DNA from: Methylonatrum sp040877625
Lineage (GTDB): Bacteria > Pseudomonadota > Gammaproteobacteria > Nitrococcales > Aquisalimonadaceae
Direction of reading: 5' to 3'
DNA length: 64,000 nucleotides
NCBI GenBank assembly: GCA_040877625.1
Contig: JBBDNK010000034.1
Coordinates: forward strand, 186,001 to 250,000
Part shown: one piece after another, positions 42,828 through 50,363 of the stretch
Position numbering within the stretch: the first letter of the stretch is position 1
Layout: the number at the start of each line of letters is the position of its first letter
The notes under the pieces: generated by a model
The model's database searches: none
What the model was told of the DNA's origin: nothing
What the model saw: only the letters and a program-made list of their open reading frames with translations
Made by a program: the position numbers and the translations under genes

Positions 42828-43477
42828 TGGGAATGCAAACGTTGAACGACACGAGCAGAGCACCTCTGAAGCATATCCTCGAAGCCGCGCTGCTGGCCGC
42901 GGGTGGTGCGTTGTCGCTGGATCATATGCAGACCCTGTTTGAATCCGAGGCCGCGCCGGACAAACCTGCCTTGCGGGAGGCGTTGGCAGCGCTTGCCCAA
43001 GACTATCAGGGGCGGGGCATTGAAGTTGTGGAGGTGGGCAGTGGCTGGCGCATTCAGGTGCGGGACGCCATGGCTCCCTGGGTGTCGAGGCTGTGGGAGG
43101 AGCGGCCGGGCCGCTATTCCCGCGCGCTGCTGGAGACCCTCGCGATTATCGCCTATCGGCAGCCTGTGACGCGCGGTGAGATCGAGGAAATCCGCGGCGT
43201 CAGCATCAGTACCTCGATCATGCGCACCCTGCAGGAACGGGGCTGGATTCGTAGCGTCGGCCATCGGGACGTTCCCGGGCGGCCGGCCATGTTCGGCACC
43301 ACCCGTTCCTTTCTGGATCATTTCAACCTGAAAAGCCTGGATCAGCTGCCGTCACTGGCCGAGCTGCGTCATCTGGACGATATCCATCCGGAACTGGATC
43401 TCAAGTTCCCGGAGGAGACCGCCGGGGAAGATGCGGAACGCCGGGATGCCGATGGCCACAGGCAAACCGAGCACTAA
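42827..43477 (+). CDS. scpB: Segregation and condensation protein ScpB
   Basis: A 216-residue protein with two winged-helix domains that binds ScpA and regulates the SMC ATPase. Typical blocks are LKHILEAALLAAGGALSLD, LLETLAIIAYRQPVTRGEIE, EIRGVS and GRPAMFGTTRSFLDHF. The acidic, variable C-terminal tail is normal. Start ATG 42827 shares a base with the scpA stop; rluB begins directly after its stop. Confidence 0.94.
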   Translation: MGMQTLNDTSRAPLKHILEAALLAAGGALSLDHMQTLFESEAAPDKPALREALAALAQDYQGRGIEVVEVGSGWRIQVRDAMAPWVSRLWEERPGRYSRALLETLAIIAYRQPVTRGEIEEIRGVSISTSIMRTLQERGWIRSVGHRDVPGRPAMFGTTRSFLDHFNLKSLDQLPSLAELRHLDDIHPELDLKFPEETAGEDAERRDADGHRQTEH

Positions 43478-44299
43478 ATGGACGAGAAGCTGCAGAAGGT
43501 ACTGGCACGCGCCGGCCTCGGTTCTCGCCGGGAGATCGAGGGCTGGATCGCGCAGGGGCGCGTTCAGGTCAACGGCGAGCCGGCAAGACTGGGAGACCGG
43601 GTGACCGGCCTGGAGCGCATTCGCTGTAACGGCAGCCTGGTGCCTCGGGAGAAGCTGGTTGCCGACAGCCGCAAGGTGATCGCCTACCACAAGCCCGTTG
43701 GGGAGATCAGCAGCCGGGATGATCCCGAGGGCCGTGTCACCGTATTTGATCATTTGCCGAAGCTGGGTTCCGGTCGCTGGATCAGTATCGGCCGGCTGGA
43801 TCTCAATACCCTGGGGCTGTTGCTGTTCACCAACGACGGCGAGTTGGCAAACCGCCTCATGCATCCCTCCTGGGCGCAGGAGCGGGAATACGCGGTGCGT
43901 GTTTACGGTGACGTCAGCCCGGAGGTATTGAAGCGCCTGCAGACCGGTGTGGAGCTCGATGACGGCCCGGCCAGGTTCGATTCCATCACGGTCCGCGGCG
44001 GCGAAGGCGGCAATCAGTGGTACCACGTGACCATTCGGGAAGGTCGACGGCGCGAGGTGCGCCGGCTCTGGGAGTCCCAGGGCGTACAGGTCAGCCGCCT
44101 GATTCGGGTGCGCTATGGGCCGATTGCGCTACCCAGGGATCTGCCGCGCGGCAAGTGGCGCTTCCTGAAGCCGGAGCAGGTTGATGCCCTGGCCCGGGCC
44201 GTGGAGCTTCCCATCACGGCGCAGACCGCGGCCGCGGGGGCGCCGAAGAAACGGCGCCTTGTGCCGAAACCTCCGCGCCCGAAACGTACCCGGAAATAG
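43478..44299 (+). CDS. rluB: 23S rRNA pseudouridine(2605) synthase RluB
   Basis: A 273-residue RsuA/RluB-family pseudouridine synthase acting on helix 80 of 23S rRNA. It has an N-terminal S4 RNA-binding domain (EKLQKVLARAGLGSRREIEGWI) and catalytic D108 in IGRLDLNTLGLLLFTNDGE. The basic C-terminal tail (KKRRLVPKPPRPKRTRK) is common in RluB. The ATG follows the scpB stop directly. RluE/RluF are less likely given the scpAB context. Confidence 0.93.
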   Translation: MDEKLQKVLARAGLGSRREIEGWIAQGRVQVNGEPARLGDRVTGLERIRCNGSLVPREKLVADSRKVIAYHKPVGEISSRDDPEGRVTVFDHLPKLGSGRWISIGRLDLNTLGLLLFTNDGELANRLMHPSWAQEREYAVRVYGDVSPEVLKRLQTGVELDDGPARFDSITVRGGEGGNQWYHVTIREGRRREVRRLWESQGVQVSRLIRVRYGPIALPRDLPRGKWRFLKPEQVDALARAVELPITAQTAAAGAPKKRRLVPKPPRPKRTRK

Positions 44300-44372
44300 A
44301 CCTTCTGACCTGCATGAGGTGGATATCGCCGCGCTCCATTCACCCTGCGTGAAAACGACGAAAACCCTGACC

Positions 44373-45035
44373 ATGGTTGCTGCCACATCCACGGAACTCC
44401 ACGCCATCTACCGGGAACTCCTGGCCTGGTGCGGCCCCCGGCACTGGTGGCCGGCGGATCACTGGTTCGAGGTGATGGTCGGTGCGGTGCTCACCCAGAA
44501 CACCGCCTGGATTAATGTGGAAAAGGCCCTCGCCCGAATGCGCGGGCATGGCCTGCTGGCGCCGGAGCCACTACTGGCCGCGCCACCGGAACAACTTGCT
44601 GAATCAATCCGCTCAGCGGGCTATTACAACCTCAAGACCCGCCGTCTGCGTAATCTCACGACAACGCTGCTGGAAGACGGGGGCCTTGAAGGCTGGGCGA
44701 ACAGGGAGACCTGGTCGTTACGGGAACGCCTGTTGTCCATCAACGGCGTCGGTGAGGAGACGGCGGACTCCATTTTGCTGTACGTCTTCCGCCGCCCGGT
44801 CTTCGTGATCGATGCTTATACGCGCCGTATCTTTGCTCGCCTGGGCCATGTTCAGGGCAACGAGCCCTACCGTGCCCTGGCGGGTATTTTCGAGCAGGCC
44901 CTGGGTGAGGATGAGCCCGTCTACAACGAATACCATGCGTTGATCGTTGCGCTGGGAAACAGGGTCTGCAGGCCCCGGCCGCTATGCGGAGAATGTCCGC
45001 TTCAGCTGCGCTGCAACTGGCGGGCCGGGGTTTAG
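44373..45035 (+). CDS. Endonuclease III-like HhH-GPD protein
   Basis: A 220-residue DNA-repair glycosylase-fold protein. It has VLTQNTAWINVEKAL, a helix-hairpin-helix with LLSINGVGEETADSILLY and catalytic Asp in FVIDAYTRRIFARLG. The C-terminal [4Fe-4S] ligands are CRPRPLCGECPLQLRC. In Nth the HhH carries the lyase lysine (GVGRKTA); here that place is Glu (GVGEETA), so lyase activity is unlikely and the protein belongs to the glycosylase-only branch near MIG/MutY-like enzymes. The start is uncertain; ATG 44373 has a weak ribosome site. It is convergent with the gene at 45053. Confidence 0.8.
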   Translation: MVAATSTELHAIYRELLAWCGPRHWWPADHWFEVMVGAVLTQNTAWINVEKALARMRGHGLLAPEPLLAAPPEQLAESIRSAGYYNLKTRRLRNLTTTLLEDGGLEGWANRETWSLRERLLSINGVGEETADSILLYVFRRPVFVIDAYTRRIFARLGHVQGNEPYRALAGIFEQALGEDEPVYNEYHALIVALGNRVCRPRPLCGECPLQLRCNWRAGV

Positions 45036-45052
45036 ATCAGCCTGTGAGGTGT

Positions 45053-45499
45053 CTAGCGGTTGCTGAGTTCCTTGCCCTGCACGCTGTGGCGGATGCGGAC
45101 CACGAAATCCTTCAGATCCTCCGGTACGCCTACCTCGGCATCGAGCATGATAACCAGCCGCCGCGTATTGTCATTCTTGGTCAGAATGCGGTCGAGCGCA
45201 CGTAGAATGCTGGGCTTCTGCAGGGAGGCACCCATGTCGCGCAGCAGGTAGATGCCATAGTGGCGGCTGGCGGCAATATAGCTCAGCGCGTCGCCGATCG
45301 AGCGAGTCTGCGGAATGAAGATACGTTCCGTGCCCAGGCGGTAAAGACCGTCATTGGGAGACCAGCCGTAGACCGCTCGTCCAGTGGTCAGAGTCAGGCG
45401 CTTGAATACCTCGAACAGGCGTTCAGGCTGCTCTGTCTCCAGCACCGCAAGCCGGAACTCGGAGTCAATTACGTTCGCAAGACTGAGACTGTCGACCAT
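45053..45499 (-). CDS. Conserved hypothetical protein, resembles the N-terminal part of Ycf46-type AAA proteins
   Basis: A 148-residue soluble protein. The sequence (LANVIDSEFRLAVLETEQPER, GRAVYGWSPNDGLYRLG, SRHYGIYLLRD, NDNTRRLVIMLDAEV) reads like the non-catalytic N-terminal domain that precedes the AAA ATPase in Ycf46-like proteins, but no Walker motifs follow. The similarity is from memory and uncertain. It stands alone, convergent with the endonuclease-like gene. Confidence 0.6.
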   Translation of the reverse strand: MVDSLSLANVIDSEFRLAVLETEQPERLFEVFKRLTLTTGRAVYGWSPNDGLYRLGTERIFIPQTRSIGDALSYIAASRHYGIYLLRDMGASLQKPSILRALDRILTKNDNTRRLVIMLDAEVGVPEDLKDFVVRIRHSVQGKELSNR

Positions 45500-45625
45500 G
45501 TTTATCCTTCCCGGAATTCTCTAGCTCTCGATAATGAGAACGCAGCCATAGCCTATGGCCGGCCAAGGGGAGGCTACCGTGATCCGCGTCACAATCGCCG
45601 TACCCTGTCATTCTGGGTGATTGCG

Positions 45626-46420
45626 TTATGTGATTGACGCAACACCAAGCCGTCGTCCGTGTAATGCGCGGCTATCCGGCCCCAGCATGTAGACGTAACA
45701 CGCGGCCAGGTCATCGGGTTGCGATAACGCCGCGGTATCCTCCGCCGGATAGGCCTGTCTGCGCAAGCCCGTATTGACGGCACCCGGATCAAAGCTGTTG
45801 ATGCGGACCGTGCTGTTCGCGCCGAGTTCCAGAGCCAGTATCTCCATCATGGTTTCCAGCGCACCGTTGGCAACGCCGTAAGCCCCCCAGAAGGCCCGTC
45901 CGAGGCGGCCGGTGCGGTCGCTGGTGAAAACGATCCGTGCATCCTTCGAGCGCTTGAGCAGGGGTATGCAGACCTGATTGAGCAAGAAGGGCGCATTGAT
46001 ATTTACATGCAAGGTACGTGCCCATAGTTCTGGGTCGTACTGCTGCATGGGTGAGAGTTCGCCCAGCATGGAGGCGCTGTGCAGCAAGCCGTCGAGGCGG
46101 CCGAACTGCTGGTCGACGGCTGTGGCAAGTTCCAGAAATTCGGCCGGCCCCACGCCTTCCAGGTTCATTGGGTGGATCAAGGGCTCCGGCGCGCCCGCGG
46201 CGGTGAGTTCGTCGTACAGGCGTTCCAGTTGCTTGAGCGCCTTGTCGAGCAGAATCACCCTGGCACCGGCATCCGCACAGGCCATCGCGGCGGCCCGTCC
46301 CAGGCCGTTCGCGGCGCCGGTGATCAGTATAACGCGGTCGCGTAGAGTGCCCGCGGGGGGCTGATAATCCATGGGGACGACGGCTTCCTGCCCCAGGTCC
46401 GGAATGGAGGGTGCGCTCAT
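45626..46420 (-). CDS. yciK: Short-chain dehydrogenase, YciK-like
   Basis: A 264-residue SDR oxidoreductase of unknown substrate. NAD(P)-binding TGAANGLGRAAA is near residue 34 and the catalytic Tyr-Lys region reads YGVANGALE, where the YxxxK lysine is replaced by N or A. This altered active site is worth noting if the alignment holds. FTSDRTGRLGRAFWGAYG supplies the Ser/Tyr part. ATG 46420 follows the stop of the upstream gene by 1 base (TGACATG), implying coupling. The position matches PA3173 of P. aeruginosa. Confidence 0.85.
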   Translation of the reverse strand: MSAPSIPDLGQEAVVPMDYQPPAGTLRDRVILITGAANGLGRAAAMACADAGARVILLDKALKQLERLYDELTAAGAPEPLIHPMNLEGVGPAEFLELATAVDQQFGRLDGLLHSASMLGELSPMQQYDPELWARTLHVNINAPFLLNQVCIPLLKRSKDARIVFTSDRTGRLGRAFWGAYGVANGALETMMEILALELGANSTVRINSFDPGAVNTGLRRQAYPAEDTAALSQPDDLAACYVYMLGPDSRALHGRRLGVASIT

Positions 46421-46421
46421 G

Positions 46422-47267
46422 TCATGATTCCCGACGGTTGCGACGCGCAATGCGCCATGCGATCCAGAGTTTGCGGATCGGTGTAAGCTCGAAACCCCGC
46501 TCAAGCAGGGGGTGATTTTCCGCAGCCATTTCCTTGAGCAACGCGCGCGCAAGTGCGATTCGGATAAGCCCGAATCGCTGCGCCGAGCGATCCTCTGCCG
46601 GTAGCCGCGTTTCGGCCTGTGTAAAGAAATCCTCAACGCGTGCGGCCTGCGTGGCCAGTAATGCCCGGACGGAGGCGGGAGAGTGCCGGTATGCCAGCGC
46701 CTCTCTTTCTACCCCCGACTCACGCAGTTCGTCTTCCGGAATGTAGCAGCGCCCGGCGTCGGCATGTCGGCGCAGATCCCGCAATTTGCCGAACAGCCCC
46801 ATGCCCATGCCCATGTCGTGAGCGAACTGTAAGGTTTTCCGGCGCTGATAACCGCAGATCTCCACCGTGAGATGCGCCAGGGAGCCGGCCGTGCGGTGCT
46901 CATGGACGGAAAGCTCCCGAAATCCAGGGTACAGGCCGTATTCCAGATCCATCATCGCGCCTTCCAGCATGTCCCGGAACGGCTCCGGCGACAGCGTGTG
47001 AGCGGCAATTGCCGATGTCAGTGCCTGGCTGACAGGGTGTCGGCCTTGGCCGCGTTCAATGCGTTGAAGTTCCTCTCGCCACCAGTTCAGTTTGACCGAC
47101 GCCACGCCCGGATCCGACACCTCATGAGGGATGCCAAGGACTTCGGCTGCATAGGCGTGTACGGCCAGCAGGCCCGCGCGAGACGCGGGTTCCGCAAAGC
47201 GCAATGCATAATAGAGATCCGAGCCGGGTGGCGCGACCCGGTCTCGACAATATTCCAGCGGTTCCAT
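46422..47267 (-). CDS. Squalene/phytoene synthase-fold protein, NDUFAF6-like
   Basis: A 281-residue all-helical protein of the trans-isoprenyl diphosphate synthase fold. Family blocks: SDLYYALRFA, VKLNWWREELQRIERGQGRHPV and LFGKLRDLRRHADAGRCYIPEDEL. The aspartate-rich DxxxD motifs required for prenyl-diphosphate catalysis are not evident at either place, which resembles NDUFAF6-type proteins implicated in complex I assembly rather than true synthases. ATG 47267 is chosen over an upstream frame; the ribosome site is weak. Coupled to the yciK-like gene. Confidence 0.75.
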   Translation of the reverse strand: MEPLEYCRDRVAPPGSDLYYALRFAEPASRAGLLAVHAYAAEVLGIPHEVSDPGVASVKLNWWREELQRIERGQGRHPVSQALTSAIAAHTLSPEPFRDMLEGAMMDLEYGLYPGFRELSVHEHRTAGSLAHLTVEICGYQRRKTLQFAHDMGMGMGLFGKLRDLRRHADAGRCYIPEDELRESGVEREALAYRHSPASVRALLATQAARVEDFFTQAETRLPAEDRSAQRFGLIRIALARALLKEMAAENHPLLERGFELTPIRKLWIAWRIARRNRRES

Positions 47268-47342
47268 GTTGTGCGCTCGGAAAGGTTGATAATTTGTGGA
47301 GTGCAAGCCACACCGGCGCGACCATAGCACGGGCGGTGTCGA

Positions 47343-48629
47343 TCAACCTTCGGAACTGTTCTCCACGGCCACGGCTCGAACACCTTTTTCGATCGGCTCC
47401 GCCGTGGTCAGGGTTTTTCGCGGACGTAGTCCCAGTTCCGTAAAGCGTCGCGCACCGGGCAGTACCTGCTTCTCAAGTGAGCCGATGGCACGATTGAAGT
47501 GGTCGACACTGCTGCCCAGGCTCCGGCCCAGCTTCTCCAGGTGGTCGGTAAATGTCACCACGCGGTCATACAGGGTTTCTCCCAGTTCGCGGATCTGCGC
47601 GGCGCTTTCCGCAACGGTTTCCTGCTGCCAGCCGAATGCCACCGCCCTTAGCAGGGCCACCAGGCTGGTGGGCGTGGCAATGATGACGCGCTGGCCCAGG
47701 GCGTCTTCCATAATGGCGCGATCACGGTCCTGTGCGGCGGCCAGAAACTGCTCTCCGGGGATGAACAGCACCACGAAGTCGGGTGTGTTGGTGAACTGCT
47801 GCCAGTAGCGCTTGCCCGCAAGCTCCCGCACGCGCTCGCGGACCTTGCGGGCGTGCCGGTCCAGGGCCGCGTCCCGACTGCCTTCGTCGGGCGCCTCAAT
47901 GGCTTCCAGATAGGCGTCCAGTGGCGTCTTGGCATCAATGATGACCTGGCGGCCGTTGGGCATGCGGACGACCATGTCCGGCCGTTGTACGCCGCTATCA
48001 GCGCGCACCGTAGCCTGCTCATCGAAATCGCAGTACTCCACCATGCCGGCCAGTTCGGCCAGTCGCCGCAGTGTCATTTCTCCCCACCGGCCGCGCACTT
48101 CCGGTCTTCGCAGGGCCTTGACCAGGTTGCGGGTTTCGCCCTGCAGTTCGGTCTGTACCCGTGCCATGCCCGACAGATGGCGGTCGAGGTCGCCGTAGGC
48201 CTTCTGGCGTTCCTGCTCCATCAGACGGATCTGCTCTTCGGTTCGTTTCAGGGCATCGCCGATGGGTTTGACCAGGGCCTCCACGGCCTTCTCCCGCTCG
48301 CCGAGGTCCGCCCGCGCCTGTACCTGGTATTGTTGCAGGCGTTCCTGGGCGAGGCGCAGAAATTGTTCATTGTTGTTGCGCAAGGCTCGGGAAGATAGGG
48401 CGCTGAAATTCTGGGCAAGCTGTTCGCGTGCGGCGGTGAATGCGGCCTGACGCTCCTCCGCCACCAGCGACTGCGCCTCGAGTCGGCTATGCAATTCGGT
48501 GTTTTCCTGCTCCAGGATGCGGATACGGGCCTGGGCGCGAAGATAGACTGCCAGGCCGCTGATCAACGCCACGCAGACGCCGGCCAGAGCCATGATCAAC
48601 AGCTGTTCCGCTGAAATCGAATGCGGCAT
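47343..48629 (-). CDS. rmuC: DNA recombination protein RmuC
   Basis: A 428-residue protein that limits DNA inversions between inverted repeats and carries a predicted PD-(D/E)XK-like nuclease core. It has an N-terminal membrane segment (about 8-29), a long coiled coil (about 32-165), then the RmuC domain with KALRRPEVRGRWGEMTLRR, PDMVVRMPNGRQVIIDAKTPLDAY and FVVLFIPGEQFL. Length is typical. It lies 11 bases after mupP and in the same direction. Confidence 0.94.
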   Translation of the reverse strand: MPHSISAEQLLIMALAGVCVALISGLAVYLRAQARIRILEQENTELHSRLEAQSLVAEERQAAFTAAREQLAQNFSALSSRALRNNNEQFLRLAQERLQQYQVQARADLGEREKAVEALVKPIGDALKRTEEQIRLMEQERQKAYGDLDRHLSGMARVQTELQGETRNLVKALRRPEVRGRWGEMTLRRLAELAGMVEYCDFDEQATVRADSGVQRPDMVVRMPNGRQVIIDAKTPLDAYLEAIEAPDEGSRDAALDRHARKVRERVRELAGKRYWQQFTNTPDFVVLFIPGEQFLAAAQDRDRAIMEDALGQRVIIATPTSLVALLRAVAFGWQQETVAESAAQIRELGETLYDRVVTFTDHLEKLGRSLGSSVDHFNRAIGSLEKQVLPGARRFTELGLRPRKTLTTAEPIEKGVRAVAVENSSEG

Positions 48630-48640
48630 GGGGACGGCTG

Positions 48641-49516
48641 TCAGCCTGTCCGGCTGCCGGGGACGGAGAGCAATGGCGCCGCTCCGGCATCAAGGTACGG
48701 AAGTGGTCCGTCGGTGATGGAGACGGTGTCCCGGTCCAGCCAGCGCAGCAGTTCCAGCGGGTGGCCGAGCAGGCCGTTTGCTCCCCAGCGCGTCGGTTCG
48801 TCCTCTGCGCAGATGTAGCCGAACAGGGCTACCAGCGTGCTGGTGCCGGCAGCCTGGCCGGCGGTCACGTCGCGCATTGCGTCACCCACCAGCACGGCCT
48901 CGGCAGGGGCTACGTCCAGGAGTTCGCAGGCGTGGGTGACAGGTGCGGGATGCGGCTTGCGATGCGCCACGGTATCACCGCAGACAATGCAGGACGCCCG
49001 TTCCGCCAACCCCAGGTCGCGCAGCAGAGGGTTGCTCAGCCACGCCGGCTTGTTGGTGACAACGCCCCAGCGAAGGCCCCGGTGCTCAATGGCGTCCAGC
49101 AGCTCGAGTATGCCGGTAAACGGTGACGTAAGGCGGCTAACCTGCTGGTGATAGAGATCGAGGTAACGGCTGCGCAGCGCTTCCATGCGCGGATCATCAT
49201 GCGCGATGTGGAATCCGCGCTGGATCATTGCCGCGCTGCCGTGGGAGACCACGGGCCCGAAGCTGCCTTCAGGCAATGCTAGCTGTCCGTGTTCTTCGAG
49301 CAGTTGATTGGCGGTATGTATCAGGTCCGGCGCGGTATCGAGCAGCGTGCCGTCGAGATCGAACAGCACCGCGCGCAGGGGGGGTGGTGCGAGCAGGCCG
49401 CGGCCGGATCCGGGTACGGCAAGTTCGTGTTGTGCTTGCCATGCCTGCAGGGGCAAGCCGGCGCGGCTGGCGGATTCGGCGGCGGGGGGTGTGCCTGTGC
49501 GGCTAGACGGTTCCAT
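48641..49516 (-). CDS. mupP: HAD phosphatase, probably N-acetylmuramic acid 6-phosphate phosphatase MupP
   Basis: A 291-residue haloacid-dehalogenase hydrolase. Nucleophile motif LFDLDGTLLDT (D53, D55), motif II VVTNKPA, motif III HRKPHPAP and motif IV VLVGDAMRDV. The ubiG-mupP-yciK neighbourhood matches P. aeruginosa PA3171-PA3173, where this gene encodes MupP in peptidoglycan recycling. Annotation as phosphoglycolate phosphatase (gph) is the alternative. ATG 49516 (AGGA upstream, 14-base overlap with ubiG) leaves about 48 residues before the HAD domain, longer than usual and low in complexity. Confidence 0.8.
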   Translation of the reverse strand: MEPSSRTGTPPAAESASRAGLPLQAWQAQHELAVPGSGRGLLAPPPLRAVLFDLDGTLLDTAPDLIHTANQLLEEHGQLALPEGSFGPVVSHGSAAMIQRGFHIAHDDPRMEALRSRYLDLYHQQVSRLTSPFTGILELLDAIEHRGLRWGVVTNKPAWLSNPLLRDLGLAERASCIVCGDTVAHRKPHPAPVTHACELLDVAPAEAVLVGDAMRDVTAGQAAGTSTLVALFGYICAEDEPTRWGANGLLGHPLELLRWLDRDTVSITDGPLPYLDAGAAPLLSVPGSRTG

Positions 49517-50237
49517 TCGCACGGTCCTCGTTCGGCTTGCCATAGCAGGCGAGATAGTTAACCGAAACATCGCCGCCGAGCTGATAGCGGCGGCTTAGCG
49601 GGTTGTACTGCAGGCCGCGCAGGGCGAGCAGATTCAGTTCCGCGGACCGTGCCCAGCGGTCGAGTTCCGAGGGGCGGATGAATTTCGCATAATCGTGCGT
49701 TCCTCGCGGCAGCATGCCGAGCAGGTACTCGGCACCGACGATCGCCAGCGCGTAGGACTTCGGGTTTCTGTTAAGAGTGGAAAAGAACAGGCGCCCGCCA
49801 GGGCATAGCAATCGGCTGCAGGCGAGCACGACGGACGCGGGGTCCGGCACGTGTTCCAGCAGTTCCATGCAGGTGATGACGTCGAAGCTTTCCGGTTCCT
49901 GGTCGGCCAGCGATTCCACCGTCTGCTGGACGTAATCGATCTCTACGCCGGTTTCCAGTGCGTGGAGACGTGCCACATCCAGTGGCGCCCGCCCCATGTC
50001 CAGGCCGGTGGTTCGGGCGCCGGCCAGAGCCAGGCTTTCGGTCAGGATGCCGCCGCCGCAGCCGGCATCCAGCGCCCGGGTCCCTTGCAGCTCCGCATGG
50101 TCACGGATGAACGCGAGGCGCAGGGGGTTGATGGCGTGCAGGGGTTTGAACTCGCTGTCCGGATCCCACCAGCGGCTAGCCGCCGCCTCGAACTTGGCGA
50201 TTTCGGAGGGGCTGATGTTGCCGGCAGCATTGTTCAT
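49503..50237 (-). CDS. ubiG: Ubiquinone biosynthesis O-methyltransferase UbiG
   Basis: A 244-residue S-adenosylmethionine-dependent methyltransferase performing both O-methylations in ubiquinone synthesis. Motif I LDAGCGGGILTESLA, with KFEAAASRWWDPDSEFKPLHAINPLRL at the N-terminus as in all UbiG proteins and FDVITCMELLEHVPDP as motif II. ATG 50237 is preferred over an upstream TTG. A perfect dyad lies 27 bases before the start and may regulate it. The end overlaps mupP. Confidence 0.95.
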   Translation of the reverse strand: MNNAAGNISPSEIAKFEAAASRWWDPDSEFKPLHAINPLRLAFIRDHAELQGTRALDAGCGGGILTESLALAGARTTGLDMGRAPLDVARLHALETGVEIDYVQQTVESLADQEPESFDVITCMELLEHVPDPASVVLACSRLLCPGGRLFFSTLNRNPKSYALAIVGAEYLLGMLPRGTHDYAKFIRPSELDRWARSAELNLLALRGLQYNPLSRRYQLGGDVSVNYLACYGKPNEDRANGTV

Positions 50238-50263
50238 GGAGACGATTATGTTAATCAATGGCT

Positions 50264-50289
50264 AAGCGTTACAACTTAATGTAACGCTT
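50264..50289. promoter_or_regulatory. Perfect 10-6-10 inverted repeat before ubiG
   Basis: AAGCGTTACA (50264-50273), spacer ACTTAA, TGTAACGCTT (50280-50289). On the minus strand a -35-like TTGTAA overlaps one arm, and CATAAT, 18 bases further on, is a fair -10 element. The dyad therefore probably is an operator over the ubiG promoter rather than the terminator of mtaD (no T-run). The predicted start point would fall almost at the ATG. Confidence 0.55.
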
Positions 50290-50363
50290 GGGGCGCGGAT
50301 GAGCAATCGTAAATTTGACGACCTACAACAATAGAGTCGCGAATTCATGCAGAGGTTCCGTGC

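Noticed and set aside
45528..45545. GATAATGAGAAC as a Fur box before the hypothetical gene at 45053
   Set aside because: Only one half-site matches and the gene has no link to iron.
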